NCBI GenBank assembly: GCA_025351675.1
Contig: JANXVK010000504.1
Span: 1-17,036 of the forward strand
Length of the DNA: 17,036 bases
DNA from: Rhizobacter sp.
GTDB taxonomy: Bacteria; Pseudomonadota; Gammaproteobacteria; Burkholderiales; Burkholderiaceae_C
Reading direction: 5' to 3'
Below the pieces are notes generated by a model. It searched no databases. It was not told where the DNA came from and saw only the letters and a list, made by a program, of their open reading frames with translations. Both the position numbers and the translations under genes were made by a program. Of this stretch, positions 7,082 to 14,249 are shown in pieces. Position 1 is the first letter of the stretch. Each line of letters begins with the position of its first letter.

Positions 7082-7804
7082 ATGCCTGACTCGCTGCTCG
7101 CCTTCGACACCGCCACCGAGCACATGAGCATCGCGCTCGCGGTGCGCGGCGAGGTGTTGACGCACGAGGCGGCGGGCGGCGCGCAAGCCTCGGCGACCTT
7201 GATCCCGGCGATCCTCGCGCTGCTCGCTCAAGCGGGCGTCACGTTGCGCGAGCTCGACGCGATCGCGTTCGGCCGCGGGCCGGGCGCGTTCACGGGCTTG
7301 CGCACTGCCTGTTCGGTCGCGCAAGGCCTGGCGTTTGGTGCGAACAAGCCGGTGCTGCCGATCGACACGCTGTTGGCGGTGGCCGAAGACGCGCGCGGCG
7401 ACGACCCGCGCGCGCAGCGCGTTTGGGTCGCGATGGACGCGCGCATGAACGAGGTCTACGCGGCGCAGTACGGGTTCGCCGCCGGTCGCTGGGCCGTGCT
7501 CGACGCGCCGCTGCTGACGACGCCCGATGCGCTCGACGAACGCTGGCGTGCGCAGCCGCCCGAGCTGATCGCCGGCAGCGCGCTCGCCGCGTTCGGCGAC
7601 CGGCTCGCGACGCACGACGCGCGCCTCGCCCCCGACGCGCTGCCGCGTGCCCGCGCGATGCTGCCACTGGCACGCGCGCTGTGGGCCGCTGGCGGCGCGG
7701 TCGATGCGGCCCTCGCGCTGCCGCTCTACGTGCGCGACAAGGTCGCGCAGACGACGGTCGAGCGCGATGCGGCACGGCTCGCGAAGCTGGAGGCGGGGCG
7801 GTGA
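7082..7804 (+). CDS. tsaB: tRNA threonylcarbamoyladenosine biosynthesis protein TsaB
   Basis: TsaB is the inactive Kae1-like partner of TsaD and, with TsaE, transfers the threonylcarbamoyl group to A37 of ANN-decoding tRNAs. The 240-residue protein has the ASKHA-fold start LLAFDTATEHMSIAL, the signature GRGPGAFTGLR at 64-74, and MDARMNEVYAAQY (118-130), all typical of TsaB. It lacks the metal-binding histidines of TsaD, as expected. It begins a plus-strand set tsaB-rimI-udg. The start ATG at 7082 has no ribosome binding site and sits directly at a predicted transcription start, suggesting leaderless translation. Confidence 0.94.
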   Translation: MPDSLLAFDTATEHMSIALAVRGEVLTHEAAGGAQASATLIPAILALLAQAGVTLRELDAIAFGRGPGAFTGLRTACSVAQGLAFGANKPVLPIDTLLAVAEDARGDDPRAQRVWVAMDARMNEVYAAQYGFAAGRWAVLDAPLLTTPDALDERWRAQPPELIAGSALAAFGDRLATHDARLAPDALPRARAMLPLARALWAAGGAVDAALALPLYVRDKVAQTTVERDAARLAKLEAGR

Positions 7805-7862
7805 GCCTGCCGGGCCGCCCCAAGGGCGAATTTGCCGCAGTGCGCAGCACGGAGGCCACCTG
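7805..7862 (+). repeat. Repeat-like spacer that supplies the rimI ribosome binding site
   Basis: The 58-bp gap between tsaB and rimI contains GCCGCCCCAAG (7814-7824). The same 11-mer occurs inverted at the edge of the dacB repeat (5796-5806). The spacer ends in GCAGTGCGCAGCACGGAGG, which includes the strong Shine-Dalgarno GGAGG (7851-7855), seven bases before the rimI ATG. I recall similar spacers before many genes in Burkholderiales, which would make it a dispersed element carrying a translation signal. That recollection is unchecked. Confidence 0.45.
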
Positions 7863-8387
7863 ATGAGCGCGCAATGGAAGGAGGCGGCGAAGGAAGCCGC
7901 GAACGAGACGGCGCCCACGCTGCTGCCGATGACCACCGCGTATCTCGAGGCGGTGATGGCGGTCGAGGCGGCGGCCTATCCGTTCCCGTGGAGCCGCGGC
8001 AATTTCATCGATTCGCTCGCCGCCGGCTACCCGGCGCGCGTGCTGCGCGGTGAACGTGGCGAGTTGCTCGGCTACTTCATCGCGATGGGCGGTGTCGACG
8101 AGATGCACTTGCTCAACATCACGGTTGCGCCGGCGGTGCAGGGCCGCGGCCACGCGCGCACGCTGATCGACGCGCTGATCGCGCTCTGCCACACCCAGCA
8201 CGCGCGCGAACTCTGGCTCGAAGTGCGCGCGAGCAACGCGAAGGCCCGCGCGATGTACCTGCACCTCGGCTTCACCCAGGTCGGCGTGCGCAAGGGCTAC
8301 TACCCGGCGCCGTTCGCGCGCCGCGAGGACGCGGTCGTGATGAGCCTGAAGTTCGATGCCGCCGGAGCGAACGATGCGCTGGGATGA
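7863..8387 (+). CDS. rimI: Ribosomal protein bS18-alanine N-acetyltransferase RimI (GNAT)
   Basis: RimI acetylates the N-terminal alanine of ribosomal protein bS18 using acetyl-CoA. The 174-residue product is a GNAT enzyme. It has EAAAYPFPWSRGNF (35-48), ITVAPAVQGRGHAR (86-99) with the acetyl-CoA pyrophosphate loop QGRGHA, LEVRASNAKARAMYLHLGF (119-137) and the C-terminal YYPAP..EDAVVM. This order and wording fit RimI specifically. The first 18 residues are an acidic/basic extension beyond the usual 150. GGAGG seven bases upstream supports the ATG at 7863. Position between tsaB and udg is a common arrangement. Confidence 0.9.
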   Translation: MSAQWKEAAKEAANETAPTLLPMTTAYLEAVMAVEAAAYPFPWSRGNFIDSLAAGYPARVLRGERGELLGYFIAMGGVDEMHLLNITVAPAVQGRGHARTLIDALIALCHTQHARELWLEVRASNAKARAMYLHLGFTQVGVRKGYYPAPFARREDAVVMSLKFDAAGANDALG

Positions 8388-9156
8388 GCGCCAGCGCGCA
8401 ATGCTCGCCGAGATGGGTGTGCGCGTTTGGGCCGCGCCGGAGGACGCCGCGGCGCCCGGCACGACCGAGCCGCTCGCCGACGTGCCGCCCGCCCCGGCGA
8501 AGCGAGTTGCTCCGCCGCTCGCGCAGTCGCCCGTGCCGGCACCGAGCCCGCGCCGCGTCGAGCCGCTCTCGCCAGTCGCCACCCTCGACTGGCCCGCACT
8601 GCGCGAGACCGTCGCCGCGTGCACCGCCTGCAAGCTCTGCGAGGGCCGGCGCCAGGCCGTGTTCGGCGTCGGCAACGAGCGTGCGCACTGGATGATCGTG
8701 GGCGAAGCACCGGGCGAGCAGGAAGACCGCCAGGGCGAGCCCTTCGTCGGCAAGTCGGGCCAGTTGCTCGACAACATGCTGCGCGCGATCGCACTGACGC
8801 GCGGCGAAGCCGAGCCAGCCAGGCAGGTCTACATCGCCAACACGATCAAGTGCCGGCCGCCCGGCAACCGCAACCCCGAGCCCGACGAGCTCTCGAAGTG
8901 CGAGCCGTTCCTGATCCGCCAGGTGCAACTGGTGCAGCCGAAGATCATCGTCGCGATGGGCCGTTTCGCGGTCCACAGCCTGCTGCGCAGCACCGAGCCG
9001 ATCGGCCGGCTGCGCGGCCGCGTGCACGCGTACCAGGGCGTGCCGTTGATCGTGACCTACCACCCGGCCTACCTGCTGCGCAACCCGGAAGACAAGGCCA
9101 AGGCCTGGGACGACCTGTGCCTGGCGCTGGAGACTGCCGCCGCGCTGCCGGGCTGA
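8374..9156 (+). CDS. Family 4 uracil-DNA glycosylase with iron-sulfur cluster
   Basis: The enzyme removes uracil from DNA to start base-excision repair. The C-terminal domain (about residues 75-258) has the UDG family 4 block GEAPGEQEDRQGEPFVGKSG (110-129) and the second active-site motif YHPAYLLR (229-236). Four cysteines (83, 86, 160, 176; pattern CTAC, then KC and SKC) fit the 4Fe-4S ligands. Residues 20-70 form a Pro/Ala-rich linker preceded by a short charged segment, a layout seen in proteins once labelled phage SPO1 DNA polymerase-related. The ATG at 8374, with GGAG six bases upstream, is preferred to one at 8356; it overlaps the rimI end by 14 bases. Confidence 0.93.
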   Translation: MRWDERQRAMLAEMGVRVWAAPEDAAAPGTTEPLADVPPAPAKRVAPPLAQSPVPAPSPRRVEPLSPVATLDWPALRETVAACTACKLCEGRRQAVFGVGNERAHWMIVGEAPGEQEDRQGEPFVGKSGQLLDNMLRAIALTRGEAEPARQVYIANTIKCRPPGNRNPEPDELSKCEPFLIRQVQLVQPKIIVAMGRFAVHSLLRSTEPIGRLRGRVHAYQGVPLIVTYHPAYLLRNPEDKAKAWDDLCLALETAAALPG

Positions 9157-9164
9157 ACCGGCGG

Positions 9165-9186
9165 GCGCCGCCGCGGTATGCGGCGC
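9165..9186. terminator. GC-rich hairpin between convergent udg and glmU
   Basis: GCGCCGC (9165-9171) pairs with GCGGCGC (9180-9186) around an eight-base loop. It sits between the udg stop (9156) and the glmU stop (9186-9188). No T-run follows on either strand, so it could end transcription in either direction only weakly or not at all. Confidence 0.35.
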
Positions 9187-10586
9187 TACCGCTTCTTCGC
9201 CGGCCGCTTCCAGCCGGCGAGCGACAGCTGCCTGCCGCGCGCGACCGTCAGTTGCCCGGCCGGCGCGTCCTTCGAGAGTGTCGAGCCGCCGCCGATCGTG
9301 GCGCCGTCGCCGAGCGTGATCGGTGCGATCAGCACGCAATTGCTGCCGACGTGCACGTCGTTGCCGATCACGGTGCGGTGCTTGTTCGCACCGTCGTAAT
9401 TCGCGGTGATGGTACCGGCGCCGTAGTTGACGCGCTCTCCGACCGTCGCGTCGCCCAGATACGCGAGGTGGTTCGCCTTCGCGCCCTTCGCCAAGGTCGA
9501 GTTCTTCACTTCGACGAAGTTGCCGATGTGCACCTCTTCGGCCAGCACCGCGCCCGGCCGCAGCCGCGCGAACGGGCCGACAGAACAGCCCGTCCCCACG
9601 CGCACGCCGAGCGCTTCGCCGTCGATGTGGGTGAACGGGTGGATCACCGCGTTCGCCGCGATGATCGCGTTGCGAATCACGCAGTTCGCGCCGATGCGCA
9701 CACCATCGCCGAGCATCACGGCGCCCTCGAAGACACAGTTCACGTCGATTTCGACATCCGCCCCGCACTCCAGCTCGCCGCGCAGGTCGAAGCGTGCCGG
9801 ATCGGCCAGCCGCACGCCGGCCTCCATCAGCGCCTCGGCCTGCTGGCGCTGAAGGCGCCGTTCCAGTTCGGCCAACTGCACCGGGCTGTTGACCCCGAGC
9901 ACCTCGGTTTCGCTCGCGGCCTTGACCGTGACGACGGCGACGTCGTCGGCCACGGCGATCGCGACCACGTCGGTCAGGTAGAACTCGCCTTGGCTGTTGT
10001 CGTTGCCGATGGCGGCCAGCCAGCGCTTGAGATGCGCGGTCGGCGCGGCCATCACGCCGGTGTAGACCTCGCGGATCAGGCGCTCGGCCGGGTTCGCGTC
10101 TTTGTGCTCGACGATGCCGTGGACGCGGCCGCCTTCGTCCGCTGCGCGCCCGGCCGGGTCGCCGCGCACGACCCGGCCGTAGCCGGTCGGGTCCGCCAGC
10201 GCCACCGTCAGCAGCGCCAATCGCGTGCCGCGACAGGCCTCGACCAGCGCGCGCGCGGTCGCGGCCTCGATCAACGGCACGTCGCCGTTCAGGATCAGCG
10301 TCGTGCCCTCGGCATGCAGCAAGGGCACCGCCTGCCGGACCGCGTGGCCGGTGCCGAGCTGCGGCATCTGGCGCACGAACTGCATGTGCGGCGCGGTGAC
10401 CGCCGCTTCGACCTGTTCGGCGCCATGGCCCGTGACCACGACGATGCCGTCCGCCCCCAGATCGGCAGCGGTTCGCAGAACATGCTGCAATAGGCTGCGT
10501 CCGGCCAGTTGGTGCAGCACTTTCGGCAGGGCGGATCTCATGCGGGTGCCTTTGCCCGCGGCCATGATCACGATGTCGAGCGCCAT
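9186..10586 (-). CDS. glmU: Bifunctional UDP-GlcNAc pyrophosphorylase / glucosamine-1-phosphate acetyltransferase GlmU
   Basis: GlmU acetylates glucosamine-1-phosphate and then couples it to UTP, giving UDP-GlcNAc for peptidoglycan and LPS. The 466-residue product has the nucleotidyltransferase domain first, with AAGKGTRMRS (9-18) and the lysine of LPKVLH (22), GTGHAVRQA, and NGDVPLI. The left-handed beta-helix follows from about residue 250, with hexapeptide repeats such as IGANCVIRNAIIAANAVI. The acetyltransferase blocks HLAYLGDATVG and NYGAGTITANYDG are intact. Length is normal. The start codon overlaps that of the divergent lipoprotein gene by two bases. Its promoter must therefore lie inside that gene. 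Confidence 0.97.
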   Translation of the reverse strand: MALDIVIMAAGKGTRMRSALPKVLHQLAGRSLLQHVLRTAADLGADGIVVVTGHGAEQVEAAVTAPHMQFVRQMPQLGTGHAVRQAVPLLHAEGTTLILNGDVPLIEAATARALVEACRGTRLALLTVALADPTGYGRVVRGDPAGRAADEGGRVHGIVEHKDANPAERLIREVYTGVMAAPTAHLKRWLAAIGNDNSQGEFYLTDVVAIAVADDVAVVTVKAASETEVLGVNSPVQLAELERRLQRQQAEALMEAGVRLADPARFDLRGELECGADVEIDVNCVFEGAVMLGDGVRIGANCVIRNAIIAANAVIHPFTHIDGEALGVRVGTGCSVGPFARLRPGAVLAEEVHIGNFVEVKNSTLAKGAKANHLAYLGDATVGERVNYGAGTITANYDGANKHRTVIGNDVHVGSNCVLIAPITLGDGATIGGGSTLSKDAPAGQLTVARGRQLSLAGWKRPAKKR

Positions 10587-11490
10587 GTTGTCTGTCTTTC
10601 AAACGTTCGGGTTCCGGTCGCTGATTATCGGCGCCTTGTTCGTGCCCATCGCGCTGCTCGGCGGCTGCAGCGCGCTGCGCATCGGCTACGGCGCCGCACC
10701 CGATTTGGTCTACTGGCGGCTCGACGGTTACGTCGATTTCAACAGTGCGCAGACAGCGCGCGTGCGCGACGCCATCGGGCAGTGGTTCGCTTGGCATCGG
10801 CGCACGCAATTGCCCGACTACGCGGCGCAGCTCGCGCGCGCCCAAGCTGAGGTGCTGGCCGACACGACCGCAGCGCGCGTGTGCGAGTGGCAGGGCCAGG
10901 TCGTGAAGCGGGCCCACATCGCGTTCGACCGGATCGCGCCGGCTGCGGCCGAGGTGATGCTGACAGTCACGCCCGAGCAGATCGGTTACCTCGACGCGCG
11001 CTATGCGAAATTCAATGCCGAGTTTCGCGACGACTTCCTGCAGCCCGAGCCGCGCAAGCGCGCCGAAGAGAACCTGAAGCGGGCCGTCGACCGCGCCGAA
11101 ACGCTCTACGGCCGGCTCGACGACGCGCAGCGAGCGCGCCTCGCCGACGGTTTGGCGCGCTCGCCGTTCGATGCCGAGCTGTGGTTCGCCGAGCGCCGCC
11201 AGCGTCAGCTCGATGTGCTGCTGATGCTGCGCAAGCTGACCGCCGGGAAGGCGAGCCGCGAGCAGGCGCTGGCCGAGCTGCATGGCTATGTCGAGCGGCT
11301 GGAACGCTCGCCACGCGAGCCCTGGCGGCGCTACAGCGAGCGCTTGGCGGAGTTCAATTGCGGACTCGGTGCCAGCCTGCACAACGCGACCACGCCGGCA
11401 CAGCGCCGCACCGCGGCGCAGAAGCTGGCGGGCTGGGAGGCCGACCTGCGTGCCATCGCGGCGGCACCCGCCGCCGCCGACCCGAACTGA
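10585..11490 (+). CDS. DUF6279 family lipoprotein
   Basis: The 301-residue product starts with a lipoprotein signal peptide whose lipobox is LGGC, with lipidation at Cys28. The mature part contains YWRLDGYVDFNSAQ (43-56) and WHRRTQLPDYA (70-80). These blocks mark DUF6279, a family of predicted outer-membrane or periplasmic lipoproteins of unknown function. The remainder is helical and charged, with no catalytic motif that I can see. The ATG at 10585 overlaps the glmU start codon, and no good Shine-Dalgarno is visible. In-frame ATGs further upstream lie within glmU and would spoil the signal peptide. It converges on the DUF4136 gene with only six bases between stop codons. Confidence 0.78.
   Translation: MLSVFQTFGFRSLIIGALFVPIALLGGCSALRIGYGAAPDLVYWRLDGYVDFNSAQTARVRDAIGQWFAWHRRTQLPDYAAQLARAQAEVLADTTAARVCEWQGQVVKRAHIAFDRIAPAAAEVMLTVTPEQIGYLDARYAKFNAEFRDDFLQPEPRKRAEENLKRAVDRAETLYGRLDDAQRARLADGLARSPFDAELWFAERRQRQLDVLLMLRKLTAGKASREQALAELHGYVERLERSPREPWRRYSERLAEFNCGLGASLHNATTPAQRRTAAQKLAGWEADLRAIAAAPAAADPN
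10624..10629 (-). promoter_or_regulatory. Possible -10 box for glmU
   Basis: Read on the minus strand, GATAAT lies 37 bases upstream of the glmU ATG, inside the signal-peptide codons of the divergent lipoprotein gene. It matches -10 consensus at five of six positions. A transcript from it would have a leader of about 30 bases containing GAAAG near the start codon. No clear -35 is seen. Confidence 0.3.
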
Positions 11491-11496
11491 GCTGCT

Positions 11497-12123
11497 CTAC
11501 TGCCGCGAGATCGGCGTCGTCACGCTGCGCGGGTTCGGCCCGGCGCTCGGAAAGTCTTTCAGCGCGGCCTCGAACATCGCCGGCATCAGGTAGTCCATCG
11601 CGGTCGACGGGCCGGTGTTGCTGGCGCGTGCCTCGTACAACAACGCGCCGGTCTTGCGATCCCGGATCAGCAGCGCCACTTCGCGCTCGAAGGTCGACGT
11701 GTACGCGATGCCGCCGTTGAAGCCCCAGCCCGGTCCCCAACCGCGGCCGAAGCTGCCGTAACCGTAGCCATGGCTCGCGCCGTACCCGTAGCGCCAGCCG
11801 CCACGCCAGAACAGCGGGTCGTCGTAGATCCACGGGTCGTTGCTGCTGACGCGCGCTCCGATCTGCATCAGGTACTCGGCATTGCCCGCATCGGGCGCCG
11901 CGCGAAAGCCCGCCGCTTCGAGCGCACCGCGCGCGGCGGTTTCGAGTTGCACCTGACGCTCCGGGTGCGCCTGCTGCGACGGCAAGCGCTCGAACACAAA
12001 GCTCGCCGGCTTGCGCTCGGCCGGCCACGCGCCGAAGGTCGACACCTCGTTGTTCAGGTTGTTGAACGCAGCGCAACCGCCGAGCACCAGCGCGATCGCG
12101 AGGGCGGAAATGAGTCTGAGCAT
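11497..12123 (-). CDS. DUF4136 family lipoprotein with Gly/Tyr-rich segment
   Basis: The 208-residue product has a short signal peptide with lipobox LGGC, placing the lipidated residue at Cys17. The core (about 25-185) resembles DUF4136, a lipoprotein family of unknown role: SFVFERLPSQQAHP, ALEAAGFRAAPDAGNAEYLM, and the late block REVALLIRDRKTGALLYEARA. Residues 106-138 are strongly enriched in Gly, Tyr and Trp, which is common in the family and likely a flexible surface loop. AGGAGA eight or so bases upstream supports the ATG at 12123. It lies 18 bp after the ttcA stop on the same strand and is probably the last gene of that operon. Confidence 0.82.
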   Translation of the reverse strand: MLRLISALAIALVLGGCAAFNNLNNEVSTFGAWPAERKPASFVFERLPSQQAHPERQVQLETAARGALEAAGFRAAPDAGNAEYLMQIGARVSSNDPWIYDDPLFWRGGWRYGYGASHGYGYGSFGRGWGPGWGFNGGIAYTSTFEREVALLIRDRKTGALLYEARASNTGPSTAMDYLMPAMFEAALKDFPSAGPNPRSVTTPISRQ

Positions 12124-12141
12124 GGGTGTCTCCTGGGCACG

Positions 12142-13050
12142 CTACGGTTGCGCCCGAATCGGGATGGCGGTCGCCGGCGAAGGCGTATCGCAACCCTCGT
12201 CATCGAAAGCGTGGTCGCCGGCGGAATCGGCCACACCGGTGGCTTTGAGTGTGGCGAAAGGGTAGAGGTTCCGGTCCATCAGGTGCGAGGGCACGACATT
12301 GCCCATCGCGTTGAACATGTTGTCGATGCGGCCGGGAAAGCGCCGGTCCCAGTCGCGCAGCATCTGCTTGGTCTGCACCCGCTGCAGGTTGTCCTGGCTG
12401 CCACACAGCGTGCACGGGATGATCGGGAACGCGCGGTGCGCGGCCCAGCGCTCCAGGTCGAGTTCATTCACGTAGGCGAGCGGGCGGATCACGATGTTTT
12501 TTCCGTCGTCGCTGACGAGCTTGGCCGGCATTCCTTTCAGCTTCGCGCCGAAGAACATGTTCATGAACAGGGTCTGCAACATGTCGTCGCGGTGGTGACC
12601 AAGCGCGATCTTCGTCGCCCCCAACTCGCCGGCAACACGGTAAAGAATGCCGCGCCGCAGCCGCGAGCACAGGCTGCACATGGTCTTGCCTTCGGGGATC
12701 ACGCGCTTGACGATCGAATAGGTGTCCTGGTTCTCGATGTGAAACGGCACGCCGGCCTGCTTCAGGTACTTGGGCAGCACGTGGTCGGGGAAGCCCGGCT
12801 GCTTCTGGTCGAGATTCACCGCGACGATCTCGAAGTCGATTGGCGCGCGCGCGCGCAGGCCGATCAGGATGTCGAGCAGCGCATAACTGTCTTTGCCGCC
12901 CGAGACGCAGACCATGACCTTGTCGCCTTCCTCGATCATGTTGAAGTCGACGATCGCCTGACCGACTTGGCGGTGCAGGCGTTTGCTGAGCTTGGTCAGC
13001 TCGACCGACAGTCGCTCTTTCAACGTGGGCGGCTCGAACACGGCGCTCAT
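12142..13050 (-). CDS. ttcA: tRNA 2-thiocytidine(32) synthetase TtcA
   Basis: TtcA thiolates C32 of certain tRNAs in an ATP-dependent reaction that uses a 4Fe-4S cluster. The 302-residue protein has the PP-loop SGGKDS at 50-55. The cluster ligands fit CSLC (Cys125, Cys128) and Cys213 of PCTLC, the same spacing as in E. coli Ttc[19 protein letters not shown] (150-167) is another family block. The last 35 residues form a variable tail. The ATG at 13050 overlaps the folB stop (ATGA at 13047-13050), showing translational coupling. Confidence 0.96.
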   Translation of the reverse strand: MSAVFEPPTLKERLSVELTKLSKRLHRQVGQAIVDFNMIEEGDKVMVCVSGGKDSYALLDILIGLRARAPIDFEIVAVNLDQKQPGFPDHVLPKYLKQAGVPFHIENQDTYSIVKRVIPEGKTMCSLCSRLRRGILYRVAGELGATKIALGHHRDDMLQTLFMNMFFGAKLKGMPAKLVSDDGKNIVIRPLAYVNELDLERWAAHRAFPIIPCTLCGSQDNLQRVQTKQMLRDWDRRFPGRIDNMFNAMGNVVPSHLMDRNLYPFATLKATGVADSAGDHAFDDEGCDTPSPATAIPIRAQP

Positions 13051-13445
13051 GATCTTTCTTTCAAGCCGAACACTTCGCAGCCGACCGATGCGCAATCGGG
13101 GTACACGTCGGGCTTCTCGGTCGAGACCAGTGCAGCGCGAACTTTCGGGTGCGCCAGCATGATCGCCAACATCTCGTCGCACAGTGTTTCCTGCAGGTGA
13201 ATGTGGCCGCGCGAGATGCGTTCGGCGATGCTGCGGCGAATGAAGTCGTAGTCGACCACCTCGTCGAGTTCGTCGGCCTTCGGCGTCGAGAGCGCGAGCG
13301 GGATGTAGAGGTCGACGTTGATCACCACGCGCTGCTCGCCCGTCTTCTCGAACGCGTGCACGCCGATGTTGATGAACACCTCGTAGTCGCGCAGAAAGAG
13401 GCGTCGGCAATCCATCAGGCTGGGGTGACTGAGCAGGCTTTGCAT
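13047..13445 (-). CDS. folB: Dihydroneopterin aldolase FolB
   Basis: FolB cleaves dihydroneopterin to 6-hydroxymethyl-dihydropterin and glycolaldehyde in folate synthesis. The 132-residue product has the family blocks [18 protein letters not shown] (17-34), EVVDYDFIR (62-70) and [11 protein letters not shown] (107-116), the last holding the conserved lysine (111). Length is slightly above the usual 120 because of a short N-terminal segment common in Burkholderiales. It lies 10 bp after the SDR gene and overlaps ttcA by four bases, so the three are probably co-transcribed. Confidence 0.92.
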   Translation of the reverse strand: MQSLLSHPSLMDCRRLFLRDYEVFINIGVHAFEKTGEQRVVINVDLYIPLALSTPKADELDEVVDYDFIRRSIAERISRGHIHLQETLCDEMLAIMLAHPKVRAALVSTEKPDVYPDCASVGCEVFGLKERS

Positions 13446-13455
13446 GGCGTGGGTC

Positions 13456-14232
13456 TCAGGAATTCTTGGCGAGGTAAAGCACGTCGCGCGACTGCGCGGC
13501 GAGGTGCTGGCCGCCGTCGACCAGCAGAGTGGTGCCGGTGATCGCGGGCGATTCGATCAGAAAGCGCACCGCGCGTGCGATGTCTTCCGGTGTCGACGAG
13601 CGTTCCAGCGGCGTCATTTTGTGCGCCGCGGCGAACTCGTCGGCGTTCATCGGGCCGGACACCAGCGTGACGCCGGGCGCGACGCCGCACACCCGCACGC
13701 GCGGCGCGAGCGCCTGCGCGAGCATCACGGTTGCGCTCTGCAGCGCGGCCTTCGACAGCGTGTACGAGAAGTAGTCGGGGTTCGGGTTCCAGAGCTTCTG
13801 GTCGATGAGGTTGACGACACAGCCGGTCTCGGAACAACCGTCGAGGTGCGCATGCAGCGCTTGCGCAAGCAGAATCGCCGGCGCGGTGTTGGCACGCCAG
13901 TGCGTTTCCATCGACGCGACCGTGAAGCTCGCCGGGTCGTCGTACTCGAAGGTCGAGGCGCTGTTGACGATCGCGTCGACGCGCTTGAAGTGGGCGGCCA
14001 CCGCAGGCACCAGCGCGCGGCACGCCGCCTCATCCGACAGATCGGCCTGGAATGCCTGCGCCCGGGCGCCGAGCGCTTGCAGCTCGCCGACCGTCGCCTG
14101 CGCATCTGCCTCAGAGCCGCGGTAGTGGACCGCCACGTCGAAGCCGTGCGCGGCCAAGTCGAGCGCCATCGCGCGGCCGAGTCGCCGGGCGGCGCCGGTG
14201 ACGAGAACGACGGGGCGTGTGGCGGTGGTCAT
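13456..14232 (-). CDS. Pteridine-reductase-like short-chain dehydrogenase (PTR1/FolM type)
   Basis: This 258-residue SDR has a cofactor motif TGAARRLG at 12-19, which fits the TGxxxRxG form of PTR1 and FolM. NSAS (90-93) follows where classical SDRs have NNAG. The usual catalytic Ser is an Asp (NLID, Asp144), with Tyr157 and Lys161 in YTLSK. PTR1 has the same Asp-13-Tyr-4-Lys arrangement. The likely role is NADPH-dependent reduction of dihydropterin or dihydrofolate, inferred from these residues and from folB directly downstream. Database names for such genes are often just SDR family oxidoreductase. The start at 14232 is 17 bp from the divergent MidA-family gene. Confidence 0.8.
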   Translation of the reverse strand: MTTATRPVVLVTGAARRLGRAMALDLAAHGFDVAVHYRGSEADAQATVGELQALGARAQAFQADLSDEAACRALVPAVAAHFKRVDAIVNSASTFEYDDPASFTVASMETHWRANTAPAILLAQALHAHLDGCSETGCVVNLIDQKLWNPNPDYFSYTLSKAALQSATVMLAQALAPRVRVCGVAPGVTLVSGPMNADEFAAAHKMTPLERSSTPEDIARAVRFLIESPAITGTTLLVDGGQHLAAQSRDVLYLAKNS

Positions 14233-14238
14233 GGTTTC

Positions 14239-14244
14239 TACAAT
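14239..14244 (+). promoter_or_regulatory. Probable -10 box giving a leaderless MidA-family transcript
   Basis: TACAAT ends five bases before the ATG at 14250, so transcription should start at or next to the start codon. There is no Shine-Dalgarno in between. The whole gap to the divergent SDR gene is only 17 bp, so any -35 lies within SDR codons. Confidence 0.45.
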
Positions 14245-14249
14245 GCCTT

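Noticed and set aside
7028..7936. An upstream extension of dacB by about 300 codons across tsaB.
   Set aside because: The added part is antisense to tsaB, and a standard signal peptide begins at the ATG at 7027.
8427..10493. A 688-codon plus-strand frame across udg and glmU.
   Set aside because: Out of frame with udg and antisense to glmU; low-complexity composition and no recognisable fold.
8272..11382. A very long open frame on the minus strand (over 1000 codons) crossing rimI, udg, glmU and the DUF6279 gene.
   Set aside because: It lies opposite or out of frame with well-recognised genes, is Arg/Gly/Ala-rich and has no domain of its own. The real glmU uses another frame. GC-rich DNA gives such frames by chance.
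11770..13200. A 476-codon plus-strand frame opposite the DUF4136 gene, ttcA and folB.
   Set aside because: Antisense shadow of three recognised genes, with no motif.
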